A stretch of 27,154 nucleotides of DNA from Thermoleophilia bacterium UBA6103 (GTDB lineage Bacteria > Actinomycetota > Thermoleophilia > UBA2241). Location: assembly GCA_002423545.1 (NCBI GenBank), contig DIWP01000031.1:33990-61143 (forward strand). The letters run 5' to 3'. Position 1 is the stretch's first letter, and every line of letters starts with the position of its first letter. Both the position numbers and the translations under genes were made by a program. Below the pieces are notes generated by a model. The model saw nothing but the letters and a program-made list of their open reading frames with translations, had not been told where the DNA came from and made no database searches. Positions 7,846 through 15,322 of the stretch are shown piece after piece.

Positions 7846-9288
7846 TCAGCGCCCGGCGCGGGCCGCGTGTTCGGCGATGATCTCATCGATCGCCGCCAGC
7901 GTGCCCTCGTCGAGCTTCGGTGCCGGCTCCGCGGCCAGGATGGCGTCGACGCGCTCGGCGGCCGCTTCGGCCAGCGTGCGGCCGCCGGCCGCCTCCCAGT
8001 GGGTGCGCAGGCCGCGGTCGAACAGCGTCGGCTCCCAGAGGCTGCGGAAGTGCTCGAGCGTGTGGTCGCTGGCCACGTAGTCGCCCTCGACGCCGTACTC
8101 GCGGATCATGTCCAGGGGCAGGGTGACCTCGTCGATCTCCAGCGGCCGCATGAGGGCCCGCACCCAGCCGATGAGCTCGTCGCAGATCACGAGCTGGGTG
8201 AGGCAGTTCGATGAGCCCGACTCGAGGTAGCCGACGTCGTGCAGGATGTTGGCGCCGCCCAGGGCCTCGGTCATGAGCGTCATCGCCGCTTCGGCGGCGG
8301 CCTGCGCGTCGACCACCTTGGAGTCCGACGCGCCGCCCATGCCGAAGAACGGCAGGCCGTAGTAGCGCGCCATGTCGGCGCCCAGGACGCGGTCCTCAGG
8401 CGAGGCGTAGGTGGCCAGCATGGTGCGCATGTCGACGACGTGCGTGAGGCCGCCGGCGATGGCCACCGGCGCGCCCTCGCGCGCCACCTGGGCGAGCATC
8501 ACACCGACCAGGTCGCCGGCGATGCCGACCACCTTGCCGGCCGGCTGCAGCACCGGCGCAAGCAGGCCGCCGAGGGTCGCCGTGGCGTACATGAACGGCA
8601 TCCCCTGCTCTGCCAGGAAGAGCGCCTTCTCGACCTCGTCGTACTCCTGGCGCAGCGGGTGGGTGACGTTGACGTAGATCATGTCGCGCGGGCGGGCGCG
8701 GCGCTCTTCGGCGCCGCCGACGGCTGCGTCGAGCATCGCGACCATGCTGCGCACGTCGTCGAAGCTCGGCGTGATCAGCACGTGCGGCTTGTCGCAGTGG
8801 GCCAGCATCTCGCGGTATTGCCACAGGTAGGCCACCGTAGGGTCGGCGTCCCACGGCAGGAACAGCGACATGTCGAAGTCGTAGTTGGGCAGGGCGTCGA
8901 TGACGCGGGCGCCGGAGGTGACGTCGGCCAGGGTGCCGTGGCGGCGCTCGCCGGTGCGGTGGTCGATGACGTACTGCGTCTCGCTGCCGGGGCCGAAGAA
9001 GACGCGGTCCTCGCCGGCCGGCATCACCAGGTTCCCGGCGTGATCGTGCAGGTCGATGGAGCGCGGCGCGGCGGCGATCGCCCAGTCGACGAGGTCCGCG
9101 GGGAAGCGCACCCGCTCGACCTCGACCGTCGCGCCGGCGCCGCGCAGCAGCTCGCGGGCCCGCTCGTGGTGGATCTCGACGCCGACATCGCCGAGGACCT
9201 GCAGCACGGCCTGATGGAGCTGCTCGCACTGCTCCGGCGTGAGCTTGGCGAAGCGGATGGCCTGCTGACTGCGGACGATGGGCTTCAT
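7846..9288 (-). CDS. MttB-family (trimethylamine methyltransferase-like) corrinoid methyltransferase, non-pyrrolysine type
   Basis: 480 residues, the usual length of the family. The start ATG has GGAGGA four nt upstream. Recognisable family segments include the N-terminal LHQAVLQVLGDVGVEIHH, the FGPGSETQYVIDH region, PHVLITPSFDD, and the C-terminal barrel portion GGASDSKVVDAQAAAEAAM followed by YLESGSSNCLTQLVICDE. The frame is open throughout with no internal TAG, so unlike archaeal MttB it needs no pyrrolysine; it belongs with the MtgB-like group, members of which demethylate glycine betaine or other quaternary amines. Such enzymes transfer a methyl group to a cognate corrinoid protein in the cytoplasm. 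No corrinoid protein, second methyltransferase or reactivase is visible within the window. The substrate is not predictable. Confidence 0.88.
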   Translation of the reverse strand: MKPIVRSQQAIRFAKLTPEQCEQLHQAVLQVLGDVGVEIHHERARELLRGAGATVEVERVRFPADLVDWAIAAAPRSIDLHDHAGNLVMPAGEDRVFFGPGSETQYVIDHRTGERRHGTLADVTSGARVIDALPNYDFDMSLFLPWDADPTVAYLWQYREMLAHCDKPHVLITPSFDDVRSMVAMLDAAVGGAEERRARPRDMIYVNVTHPLRQEYDEVEKALFLAEQGMPFMYATATLGGLLAPVLQPAGKVVGIAGDLVGVMLAQVAREGAPVAIAGGLTHVVDMRTMLATYASPEDRVLGADMARYYGLPFFGMGGASDSKVVDAQAAAEAAMTLMTEALGGANILHDVGYLESGSSNCLTQLVICDELIGWVRALMRPLEIDEVTLPLDMIREYGVEGDYVASDHTLEHFRSLWEPTLFDRGLRTHWEAAGGRTLAEAAAERVDAILAAEPAPKLDEGTLAAIDEIIAEHAARAGR

Positions 9289-9576
9289 GTGGTCCTCCGT
9301 GGCGTCGATCGGTCTGGCGATCGTTGTCCGTCGCTATTCTCGCTCATTATGCGGGCGTAGAGCTACCGCGCCGCACATCGTGCACTATCGGAACGCTGTG
9401 GGCCACTCCTGCACGGTCGCACGGTATCAGACCGCACTCCTCGCGTGGCCGCCGTGGCGCGGAGGCTCAGGTTGGCGACTCGCGATGCCGAGACAGTGAG
9501 TGCCGGGCGTGCGCGGGAGACGCGATGTCGTCCCGCCGCCCGCCGATGATCTGCAGCCGTGACCGAAGGGGATCTC
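9289..9576. promoter_or_regulatory. Divergent intergenic region (MttB-like / hydrolase lipoprotein)
   Basis: 288 nt between divergent genes. The section 9335-9355 is relatively AT-rich and contains ATTATG, read as CATAAT on the minus strand, a possible -10 for the methyltransferase gene without a convincing -35. No clear operator, riboswitch or repeat was recognised. Short reading frames here look like chance. Confidence 0.35.
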
Positions 9577-10668
9577 ATGAGAAGCACCAGACACGTGGCC
9601 GCTCCGGTCCTCGTCGGTCTCGTGGCCGTGGCCGCCGGGCTCATGCTGCTGGCGGTCGGCTGCAGCGGCAACGACGGCAGCGGCCAGACGACGGAGGACG
9701 TCTCGTCCAGTCCCTCGCCGAGTGTGTCCGGCACGACCGGCGCGGCCGGCGGCGGTGCCGGCGCCGCCAACGTCGTCCAGAGCGCGCCGGTGAAGCACGT
9801 GAAGGTCGGCGACTTGTCGGTGGGCTACCGCGTCATCGGGCCGCTCTACAGCGAGGCAACCGGCTCGGCGACGCCCGCCACGCCGGCCCCCGGCGCCACG
9901 TCTTCTCCGGGTGCCACGCCACCCGTCATGCCGCTCCTGCTCGTCATGGGCTCCAGCGGGACCATGGACATGTGGTCGCCGGAGCTCGTGGCGGCGCTCG
10001 CCCAGGAACGTCAGGTCGTCGTCTTCGACAACCGCGGCATGGGGGAGACCGACGACCCGCTGGGCGCCTATCCGTTCGCGCAGCTGGCCGACGACGCTGC
10101 CGGGCTCATCGCGGCCCTCGGCTACGATCAGATGGACGTCCTCGGGTGGTCGATGGGCGGCGACGTGGCCATCGATCTGGCCGTGCGCCATCCGCAGCGC
10201 GTCGCGGCGCTGGTCTCTTATGCCGGCGACGCCGGCGGCCGCACGGCCATTCCGCCTACGAAGGCGGCGCTGGCGGTGCTCACCGACACGTCGATGCCGG
10301 CTCAGGAACGCGGCCAGAAGCTCATCGAGCTGCTGTTCCCGGCGTCGTACCGCAGCGCTCATCCGGACTACGCGACGAGCTTCCCGATCCCCACGGAGCA
10401 GTCCTCGCCGAAGGAGATCGGCCTGCAGAACCAGGCGATCGGGGAGTGGGCCGGCGTCTGGGACCAGCTCAAAGACATCGCTTGCCCGACGCTCTTCGTG
10501 ACCGGTACCGAAGACGAGCTCACGCCGGCGCAGAACGCGGTCATGATGGCCGGCCGGGTGCCGGCATCGTGGCTGGTGCGCTTCCCCGGCGCCGGTCACG
10601 GGCTCATGTATCAGGACCCACAGGGACTCGCCGACGTCGTGCTGGTGTTCCTGGGTACCGGCACGTGA
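9577..10668 (+). CDS. Alpha/beta-hydrolase lipoprotein
   Basis: 363 residues from the ATG at 9577 (AAGGGG site upstream; a GTG at 9559 is the alternative). The first 26 residues form a lipoprotein signal with an LAVGC lipobox, followed by a Gly/Ser/Thr-rich linker, so the enzyme is probably anchored outside the cytoplasmic membrane. The hydrolase domain shows the oxyanion strand LLLVMGSSG, VVVFDNRGMGETD, the nucleophile elbow GWSMGG with S192, an acid candidate D313 in GTEDELTP, and H341 in GAGHG. A complete Ser-Asp-His triad implies an active esterase or peptidase-like enzyme; substrate unknown. A short Pro/Ala-rich insert (about residues 92-115) interrupts the first strands. A second exported hydrolase gene starts 40 nt downstream, so they are likely co-transcribed. 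Confidence 0.88.
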   Translation: MRSTRHVAAPVLVGLVAVAAGLMLLAVGCSGNDGSGQTTEDVSSSPSPSVSGTTGAAGGGAGAANVVQSAPVKHVKVGDLSVGYRVIGPLYSEATGSATPATPAPGATSSPGATPPVMPLLLVMGSSGTMDMWSPELVAALAQERQVVVFDNRGMGETDDPLGAYPFAQLADDAAGLIAALGYDQMDVLGWSMGGDVAIDLAVRHPQRVAALVSYAGDAGGRTAIPPTKAALAVLTDTSMPAQERGQKLIELLFPASYRSAHPDYATSFPIPTEQSSPKEIGLQNQAIGEWAGVWDQLKDIACPTLFVTGTEDELTPAQNAVMMAGRVPASWLVRFPGAGHGLMYQDPQGLADVVLVFLGTGT

Positions 10669-10708
10669 TCTGGGCGGTGTCGTGGACGGCCGACTTCTGG
10701 AGGTAGTC

Positions 10709-12835
10709 ATGCGTGGGATGCGCAGCTGTGGAAAGGCCGGGACGCGGCTCGCGCTCCTGGCCGCCATCGTCGCCGTGTCGGCGCTGGGCGCCTTGTCTAC
10801 GCTCGGCGTTCTTTCCACTATCGGCGCGCCCGCGGCGAACGCCGTCTCGTCCTCATCCAGCACACGAGCCGGGCAGACGCAGTCGCCGTGGACCATCGGC
10901 ACGTATGGTCGCTACATCACGATCATCGACGGCCAGATATCACCGGGCGGACGCTATGTGGCGTACACGCTGCAGCGCAAGGTACGCACCGGACGCATGG
11001 GCTGGGAGAGTCCGCGCGCCTATGTGGCGGCCACGAACGGACGCAGCCGGCGGCCGCTCACGTCGAACCGGAGCAGCTCGGCGGTGGCCTGGTCGCCGAA
11101 CGGCCGCTTCATCGCGTTCCTCTCGAGCGCCGACAAGGGCCGCAGCGCCGGCGTGCCGAACGTCTGGGTCAAGAAGGCGAACGGTCGCGGCCCGGCGCGG
11201 CAGATCACCCGCGCCGCCAGGGGCGTCATCAGCTTCTCCTGGTCGCCGGACGGCAGGAGCATCGCGTACGTGGTCGGCGACACGAAGAGCACCGGCGACG
11301 GGCCGGTCGTGGCCGGCGAGCATCCCACCCGGGCGAACCTCTGGCTGGTGCGTCAGGGGAGGAAGGGGTGGCTGCACAAGGGCGTGCGCCGAAAGGCCCG
11401 GCGCCTGACCGACCAGGACTTCGCCGTCGGCGCCCTGTCCTGGTCGCCGGACGGCCGCACCATCGCCTTCGAGCGTCAGATCCTGGGCGAGGCAGGCGAT
11501 TCCTACGACATCGACATCCTTCTGCTCGACGTACGTACGCGTCGCGCGACGGCCTTTGCCGCCACCGATGCCGCCGAGACCTCGCCGCACTACTCCCCGG
11601 ACGGCTCGCGCATCGCCTACAAGCGCAGCGACCTGCCGGCCTCCGACTTCAGCGCCTGGCGAGTGATCGTCGGCGGCGCGACCGGAGGTGCGACGGGCGC
11701 GCGCACCGTCCTGGCGCCCACGCCGAACGACGAGCCGAAGCTGCTGGGCTGGTCCCGTGACGGCCGGTCGCTGTACTACGCCGAGACGCGCGGCACGACG
11801 GTGCAGGTGGCCTCATTGCCCGCCGACGGTTCCCCTTCGGTGGACATCACCGCCGAGGAGGGCGTGCTCTACCCGACCTCACTCTCACCCGGCGGCCGTC
11901 ACCTGCTGGCCGGCATGCAGACGTGGAGCGACGCCCAGGAACTCTGGGTCACGAAGCTGCCCGCGCACGCCTCCTCCATTCCGTCTGATCCCCTGCGCTA
12001 CACGCGGGTCACGGGGGTCAACCGGGCGCTGCGTTCCTGGACTTCCCCTCAGCAGGAGCTGATCAGCTGGGAGATGCCGGACGGCTGGACCATCGAAGGC
12101 CTGCTGACCTACCCGGTCGGCTACGAGGCGGGTTCCCGGTATCCGCTGCTGCTCTACGTGCACGGCGGGCCGGCCGGCGGCTTCCAGGACTCCCACGCCG
12201 GCAACTTCGACATCTACCCGGTGGCGGTCTTCGCCCAGCGTGGCTACGCGATGCTGCGGGTCAACTGCCGCGGCTCGGTCGGCTACGGGGCGCCGTTCCG
12301 CAAGGCCAACATCCAGGACTTCGGCGGCGGAGATTATCGCGACCTCATGGCCGGCGTCGACAAGGTCATCGCCATGGGCGTCGCCGACCCGGACCGGCTG
12401 GGCATCATGGGCTGGAGCTACGGCGGTTTCATGACTGCCTGGGCGACCACACAGACGCAGCGCTTCGTGGCCGCCAGCGTGGGCGCCGGGCCGGTCGACT
12501 GGGTGTCGATGGCCGGCACCGACGACCTTCCCGACCTGGTGCCGGCGTACCTCGGCGGACTGCCGTGGCAGGTGCCGGATGTCTACTTCTACTGCTCGCC
12601 GGTGTCGTTTGCGGTGCAGGCCGAGACGCCGACGCTCATCCAGCACGGGCTCTGCGACGCGCGGGTGCCCTACTCACAGGGTGAGGAGTGGTACTTCACC
12701 CTGCAGGAGCTGGGCGTGCCGGTGACGATGGTCTCGTATCCGCGGTCGGGCCATGTGGTCATGGAGCCCGATCTGATCCGCGACGTCTATCAGCGGAACC
12801 TCGACTGGTTCGCGAGGTATCTGCCGACCGACTGA
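10709..12835 (+). CDS. Secreted S9-family prolyl oligopeptidase / acylaminoacyl-peptidase-like serine peptidase
   Basis: 708 residues from the ATG at 10709, chosen for GGAGG at 10699-10703; a GTG at 10682 would add nine residues. A long hydrophobic signal with an APAANA-like cleavage region occupies about residues 13-45, indicating export. A beta-propeller follows with repeated SPDGR elements (SWSPDGRSIAY, SWSPDGRTIAF, HYSPDGSRIAY). The C-terminal alpha/beta-hydrolase domain has the HGGP oxyanion motif, GWSYGG with S570, D650 in HGLCDARVP, and H682 in SGHVVMEP. The triad is complete and the length matches family S9C. It would cleave short peptides or N-acyl peptides outside the membrane. It directly follows the hydrolase lipoprotein. 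Confidence 0.93.
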   Translation: MRGMRSCGKAGTRLALLAAIVAVSALGALSTLGVLSTIGAPAANAVSSSSSTRAGQTQSPWTIGTYGRYITIIDGQISPGGRYVAYTLQRKVRTGRMGWESPRAYVAATNGRSRRPLTSNRSSSAVAWSPNGRFIAFLSSADKGRSAGVPNVWVKKANGRGPARQITRAARGVISFSWSPDGRSIAYVVGDTKSTGDGPVVAGEHPTRANLWLVRQGRKGWLHKGVRRKARRLTDQDFAVGALSWSPDGRTIAFERQILGEAGDSYDIDILLLDVRTRRATAFAATDAAETSPHYSPDGSRIAYKRSDLPASDFSAWRVIVGGATGGATGARTVLAPTPNDEPKLLGWSRDGRSLYYAETRGTTVQVASLPADGSPSVDITAEEGVLYPTSLSPGGRHLLAGMQTWSDAQELWVTKLPAHASSIPSDPLRYTRVTGVNRALRSWTSPQQELISWEMPDGWTIEGLLTYPVGYEAGSRYPLLLYVHGGPAGGFQDSHAGNFDIYPVAVFAQRGYAMLRVNCRGSVGYGAPFRKANIQDFGGGDYRDLMAGVDKVIAMGVADPDRLGIMGWSYGGFMTAWATTQTQRFVAASVGAGPVDWVSMAGTDDLPDLVPAYLGGLPWQVPDVYFYCSPVSFAVQAETPTLIQHGLCDARVPYSQGEEWYFTLQELGVPVTMVSYPRSGHVVMEPDLIRDVYQRNLDWFARYLPTD

Positions 12836-12946
12836 GCGCGGACTACCATCACCGGCCCCCTGGTGTGGCCGCCGGAGGAGACCAATCAGCCAAGACGCCA
12901 ACGGACGGGGTCGTCACCGCGGCGCCGCTCTGGGATGTGTGGACAC

Positions 12947-12973
12947 ATTCGGGGTGCCCGGGTGTCCCCGAAT
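12947..12973 (+). terminator. Possible terminator hairpin after the S9 peptidase
   Basis: ATTCGGGG (12947-12954) pairs with CCCCGAAT (12966-12973) around an 11-nt GC-rich loop. There is no T-tract and the distance from the stop is about 110 nt, so the role is tentative. Confidence 0.3.
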
Positions 12974-13074
12974 CCCGGAGTCACTCTTGAGGAGTCCGTC
13001 CGTAGCCCCGCCCGACCGCGCCGTGAGCGCGACTCGCGGAACGGCGCCACGTTCGTCCGACAGACTCAGCGCCG

Positions 13075-13135
13075 CGCCCGCTGCGGCGCCGCCTTCCTCG
13101 GATGGCTGGTCGCAACGCCCGCTGCGGCGCCGCCT
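13075..13135. repeat. 20-nt direct repeat
   Basis: CGCCCGCTGCGGCGCCGCCT occurs at 13075-13094 and again, identically, at 13116-13135, with 21 nt between copies. It lies in the gene-free stretch. Confidence 0.8.
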
Positions 13136-13287
13136 GAGGTCAGGGGTCGTCGGTCGGAGCAGTCCTGTGGGTAGTCCCCGGCCGACGAGAAGGGCCGGGA
13201 CGCTGCGATGTGCGTGACGATCGCTCGGCCGGACTCGCCTGGCCGCTGCAGCCGCAGTACTGAGGCGCGAGTCGTCTCTGCCTGCGT

Positions 13288-13332
13288 GAGCGTGGGGTGC
13301 TCGCGCCTCTACGGCGCGAGCACCCCACGCTC
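13288..13332 (-). terminator. Perfect 20-bp stem-loop downstream of the transglutaminase gene
   Basis: GAGCGTGGGGTGCTCGCGCC (13288-13307) is the exact reverse complement of 13313-13332, separated by the 5-nt loop TCTAC. It starts 31 nt past the minus-strand transglutaminase stop, so terminator or 3'-end protection is the simplest reading. It lacks a T-tract. The perfect match over 20 bp suggests recent origin or selection, as in REP-like elements. Confidence 0.7.
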
Positions 13333-13363
13333 GCTCACCTCGCGGTCGCTGTCGGCGACACGC

Positions 13364-15184
13364 TCACTCGTAGGTCCAGTACTGCATCAGCACCAGGCTC
13401 GGCACCGCGGTCATGGTGTCGCAGAGGGCTGCCGGCCACTGGATGGCCATGGGCAGGGCGATGCGGCCCCTGCCGGGCGGTGAGAGCCGCTCGTCGACGT
13501 CCTTCTGGACCACCAGCCGCAGATCGTCCTGGCAACCGAAGAAGAAGTCGTGGAAGGCCTTCTTGTCGGCGGCGGAGACCTCGGGCAGGTAGTCGATCAG
13601 CGTCGCGGCGGTGGGATCGACAGGGACCCACCCGTAGTTGGGCAGGTAGAACTCGGCCCAGAAGTGACCGCCCGGCTTGCCCGCGAAGAGCTGGAAGCCG
13701 CCGGTGGTCCGGCAGGGGATGCCGACCGAGCGGCACAGCGCCGCGAAGTACATGCTCTGGGCGCCGCAGTCGCCGTAGCGGTGGGTGTGCACGTAGACCG
13801 ACTCCGGGACGCCGCGCGGCCACGCCGCGAAGTGCGGCATGAAGCTGTACTTCACGTCGCGCAGGATGTAGCGGTACAGGCGACGGGCAGCCAGGTAGGG
13901 GTTGCTCTCGCGGCCGACGACCCGCTTCGCGGTGCGCCTGATGCTCTTCGTGATCGTTGTGTTGCCGCGTGACTTCGTGTAGGTGCGGTAGAGGGCGCTG
14001 CTCTTGTCGTAGTTGCCGACCCGCTTGGGGTCGACCTTGAAGTACTGCGCGGCGTGCTTGAACGAGACGTCGAAGCTGAACTGCAGGTCGCCGCTCAGAC
14101 GGGCCAGCGGCACGCTCAGGTAGAGCAGGCTGATGTCGCCGTTGATGGTCGGCGGCAGGTTCAGCCAGGGGACGCCGGTGACGTTGGAGATGCGGACGTC
14201 CGTCTGTGGGCCGCCCTCCAGCGGCGTCGGCAGCCAGATGTTCAGCCTGCCGGTCGCCGGCAGCTCGGCCCGCGGCACAGCCAGTGTCTGGGAGAACGCG
14301 TAGCTGGTGGGCTCTGCATACGGCTGCCAGGGCTCGACGTTCGTCGCTGCCGCCATGTAGGGGGCCAGCAACGCGTACGCCCTGCGGTTGCCGGCCATGT
14401 GGTCCGGCAGCGTGTGGTAGAGGTCGTAGTCGCGGTAGGCGAGGTTGATCGCCAGATCGCTGAAGTAGTGACGAGCGCCGTCGTAGACCAGCGACTCGCT
14501 CGTCCTGCTGTCGAGCCAGGCCTTGCGCTGCGAGGCCGGCACGTTCGGGTAGGTCTGGGCCAGTATCGCGGCCATCTGAGAGCGGGTGTACGGGTAGGTG
14601 TTCGAGACGAGGAAGAGGTCCTGCATGCCGGTGAGGCAGACGCGGGCGCGTCGAGCGTCGCCGAGGCTGAGGTAGAGCTGGCGAGCGTGCCGGTAGAGGC
14701 GGTAGCTGCGCGTGAAGGCGCGCCCTTTCCGGGCCTTGACGGCTGCCTTGTACAGCTTGGTGGCGCGGGTCCTGGTCGCCGTCGCGCCGGACTTCCGCAC
14801 GCCGGCCGTCTTCGTGGCGCTCGCATCGGCTTTTGTGCTGAACTCGCGTCCGTCCAGCGCGGCCGTCGTCTGCGACATGGTGTCGAGCGCCGAGCCCGCG
14901 GCCGGCGCCGGTATCGAGAGCCATGTCTGGGAGGAGGGGTCGGCGGCGCCGGCAGCGCGCGCGTGTGAGGCACAGCACATGCTCAACAGCAGCGCCGCGG
15001 TGAGGACGAGCAGCAGGAGCGCGCCGCTGAGATCGTGACGGCCCGCGTGGGGAAGGGCCGCCGCGCGGCAGCGGCCGGGCCGCCCGACTTGAGACTCTTG
15101 AGGCGGCTTCACCGTCCGGCACCGTCGTTCGTCGGTCGTTTGGCTGCTTCGCCGTGCTGATCGGTCACTCGACGCACTGTTCAT
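13364..15184 (-). CDS. Exported transglutaminase-like cysteine protease-fold protein
   Basis: 606 residues from the ATG at 15184, preceded by GAGGAGG; an in-frame start at 15244 is less likely. A basic N-terminal stretch leads to a hydrophobic signal segment (LSGALLLLVLTAALLL) with an ARA-like cleavage site near residue 77. Residues about 90-420 form a region without clear domain assignment, probably beta-rich. The transglutaminase core follows, with C473 in YGDCGAQS, H507 in GGHFWAEFY and D523 in VPVDPTA, a complete Cys-His-Asp triad. Bacterial exported members act as proteases, peptide crosslinkers or amidases on envelope substrates; the substrate is unknown. It lies 121 nt downstream of the CapA-like gene on the same strand. 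Confidence 0.88.
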   Translation of the reverse strand: MNSASSDRSARRSSQTTDERRCRTVKPPQESQVGRPGRCRAAALPHAGRHDLSGALLLLVLTAALLLSMCCASHARAAGAADPSSQTWLSIPAPAAGSALDTMSQTTAALDGREFSTKADASATKTAGVRKSGATATRTRATKLYKAAVKARKGRAFTRSYRLYRHARQLYLSLGDARRARVCLTGMQDLFLVSNTYPYTRSQMAAILAQTYPNVPASQRKAWLDSRTSESLVYDGARHYFSDLAINLAYRDYDLYHTLPDHMAGNRRAYALLAPYMAAATNVEPWQPYAEPTSYAFSQTLAVPRAELPATGRLNIWLPTPLEGGPQTDVRISNVTGVPWLNLPPTINGDISLLYLSVPLARLSGDLQFSFDVSFKHAAQYFKVDPKRVGNYDKSSALYRTYTKSRGNTTITKSIRRTAKRVVGRESNPYLAARRLYRYILRDVKYSFMPHFAAWPRGVPESVYVHTHRYGDCGAQSMYFAALCRSVGIPCRTTGGFQLFAGKPGGHFWAEFYLPNYGWVPVDPTAATLIDYLPEVSAADKKAFHDFFFGCQDDLRLVVQKDVDERLSPPGRGRIALPMAIQWPAALCDTMTAVPSLVLMQYWTYE

Positions 15185-15283
15185 CCCGGCCTCCTCAGGG
15201 CGTTCATCAGAGGAGGTATCGGCAGTACGGCGGCGGTTCTGCACTGGTCTTGCCCGGCACGACCGGATGGCTGGTCGTCCGAA

Positions 15284-15322
15284 GCTCAGTCGGGCTCAGT
15301 CGGCTTCAGTCGCCGCTGAAGC
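15284..15322. repeat. 10-bp tandem repeat and small hairpin overlapping the capA-like stop
   Basis: GCTCAGTCGG at 15284-15293 is repeated exactly at 15294-15303, and a third, degenerate unit (CTTCAGTCGC, 15304-15313) covers the stop codon of the CapA-like gene. A 7-bp hairpin GCTTCAG/CTGAAGC at 15303-15322 overlaps the same stop. On the minus strand the unit reads CCGACTGAGC, so the end of the gene appears to have been copied by slippage. Confidence 0.65.

Larger units (their letters stand above)
12836..13287. other. Gene-free stretch with repeats and hairpins
   Basis: No frame here looks like a protein gene: short candidates lack ribosome sites, domains and sensible composition. Contents: an 8-bp hairpin ATTCGGGG/CCCCGAAT at 12947-12973; a 20-nt direct repeat at 13075-13094 and 13116-13135; and a stem GTCCCCGGCC/GGCCGGGAC with one bulge at 13174-13201. 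The 8-bp hairpin lies about 110 nt after the S9 peptidase stop and could end its transcript. A structured RNA or a decayed element is possible; I cannot name either. Confidence 0.5.

Noticed and set aside
7846..9288. Pyrrolysine-dependent MttB
   Set aside because: No in-frame TAG exists in the gene, so the homologue is of the non-pyrrolysine type.
12863..13217. Short plus-strand frames (about 90-103 residues) in the gene-free stretch
   Set aside because: No ribosome site and Arg/Pro/Ser-biased sequence that runs through hairpins and direct repeats; no recognisable family.
13335..15122. Long alternative frame over the transglutaminase gene
   Set aside because: The transglutaminase frame has a signal segment, a ribosome site and a full catalytic triad; the other frame is Arg/Pro-rich and has none.
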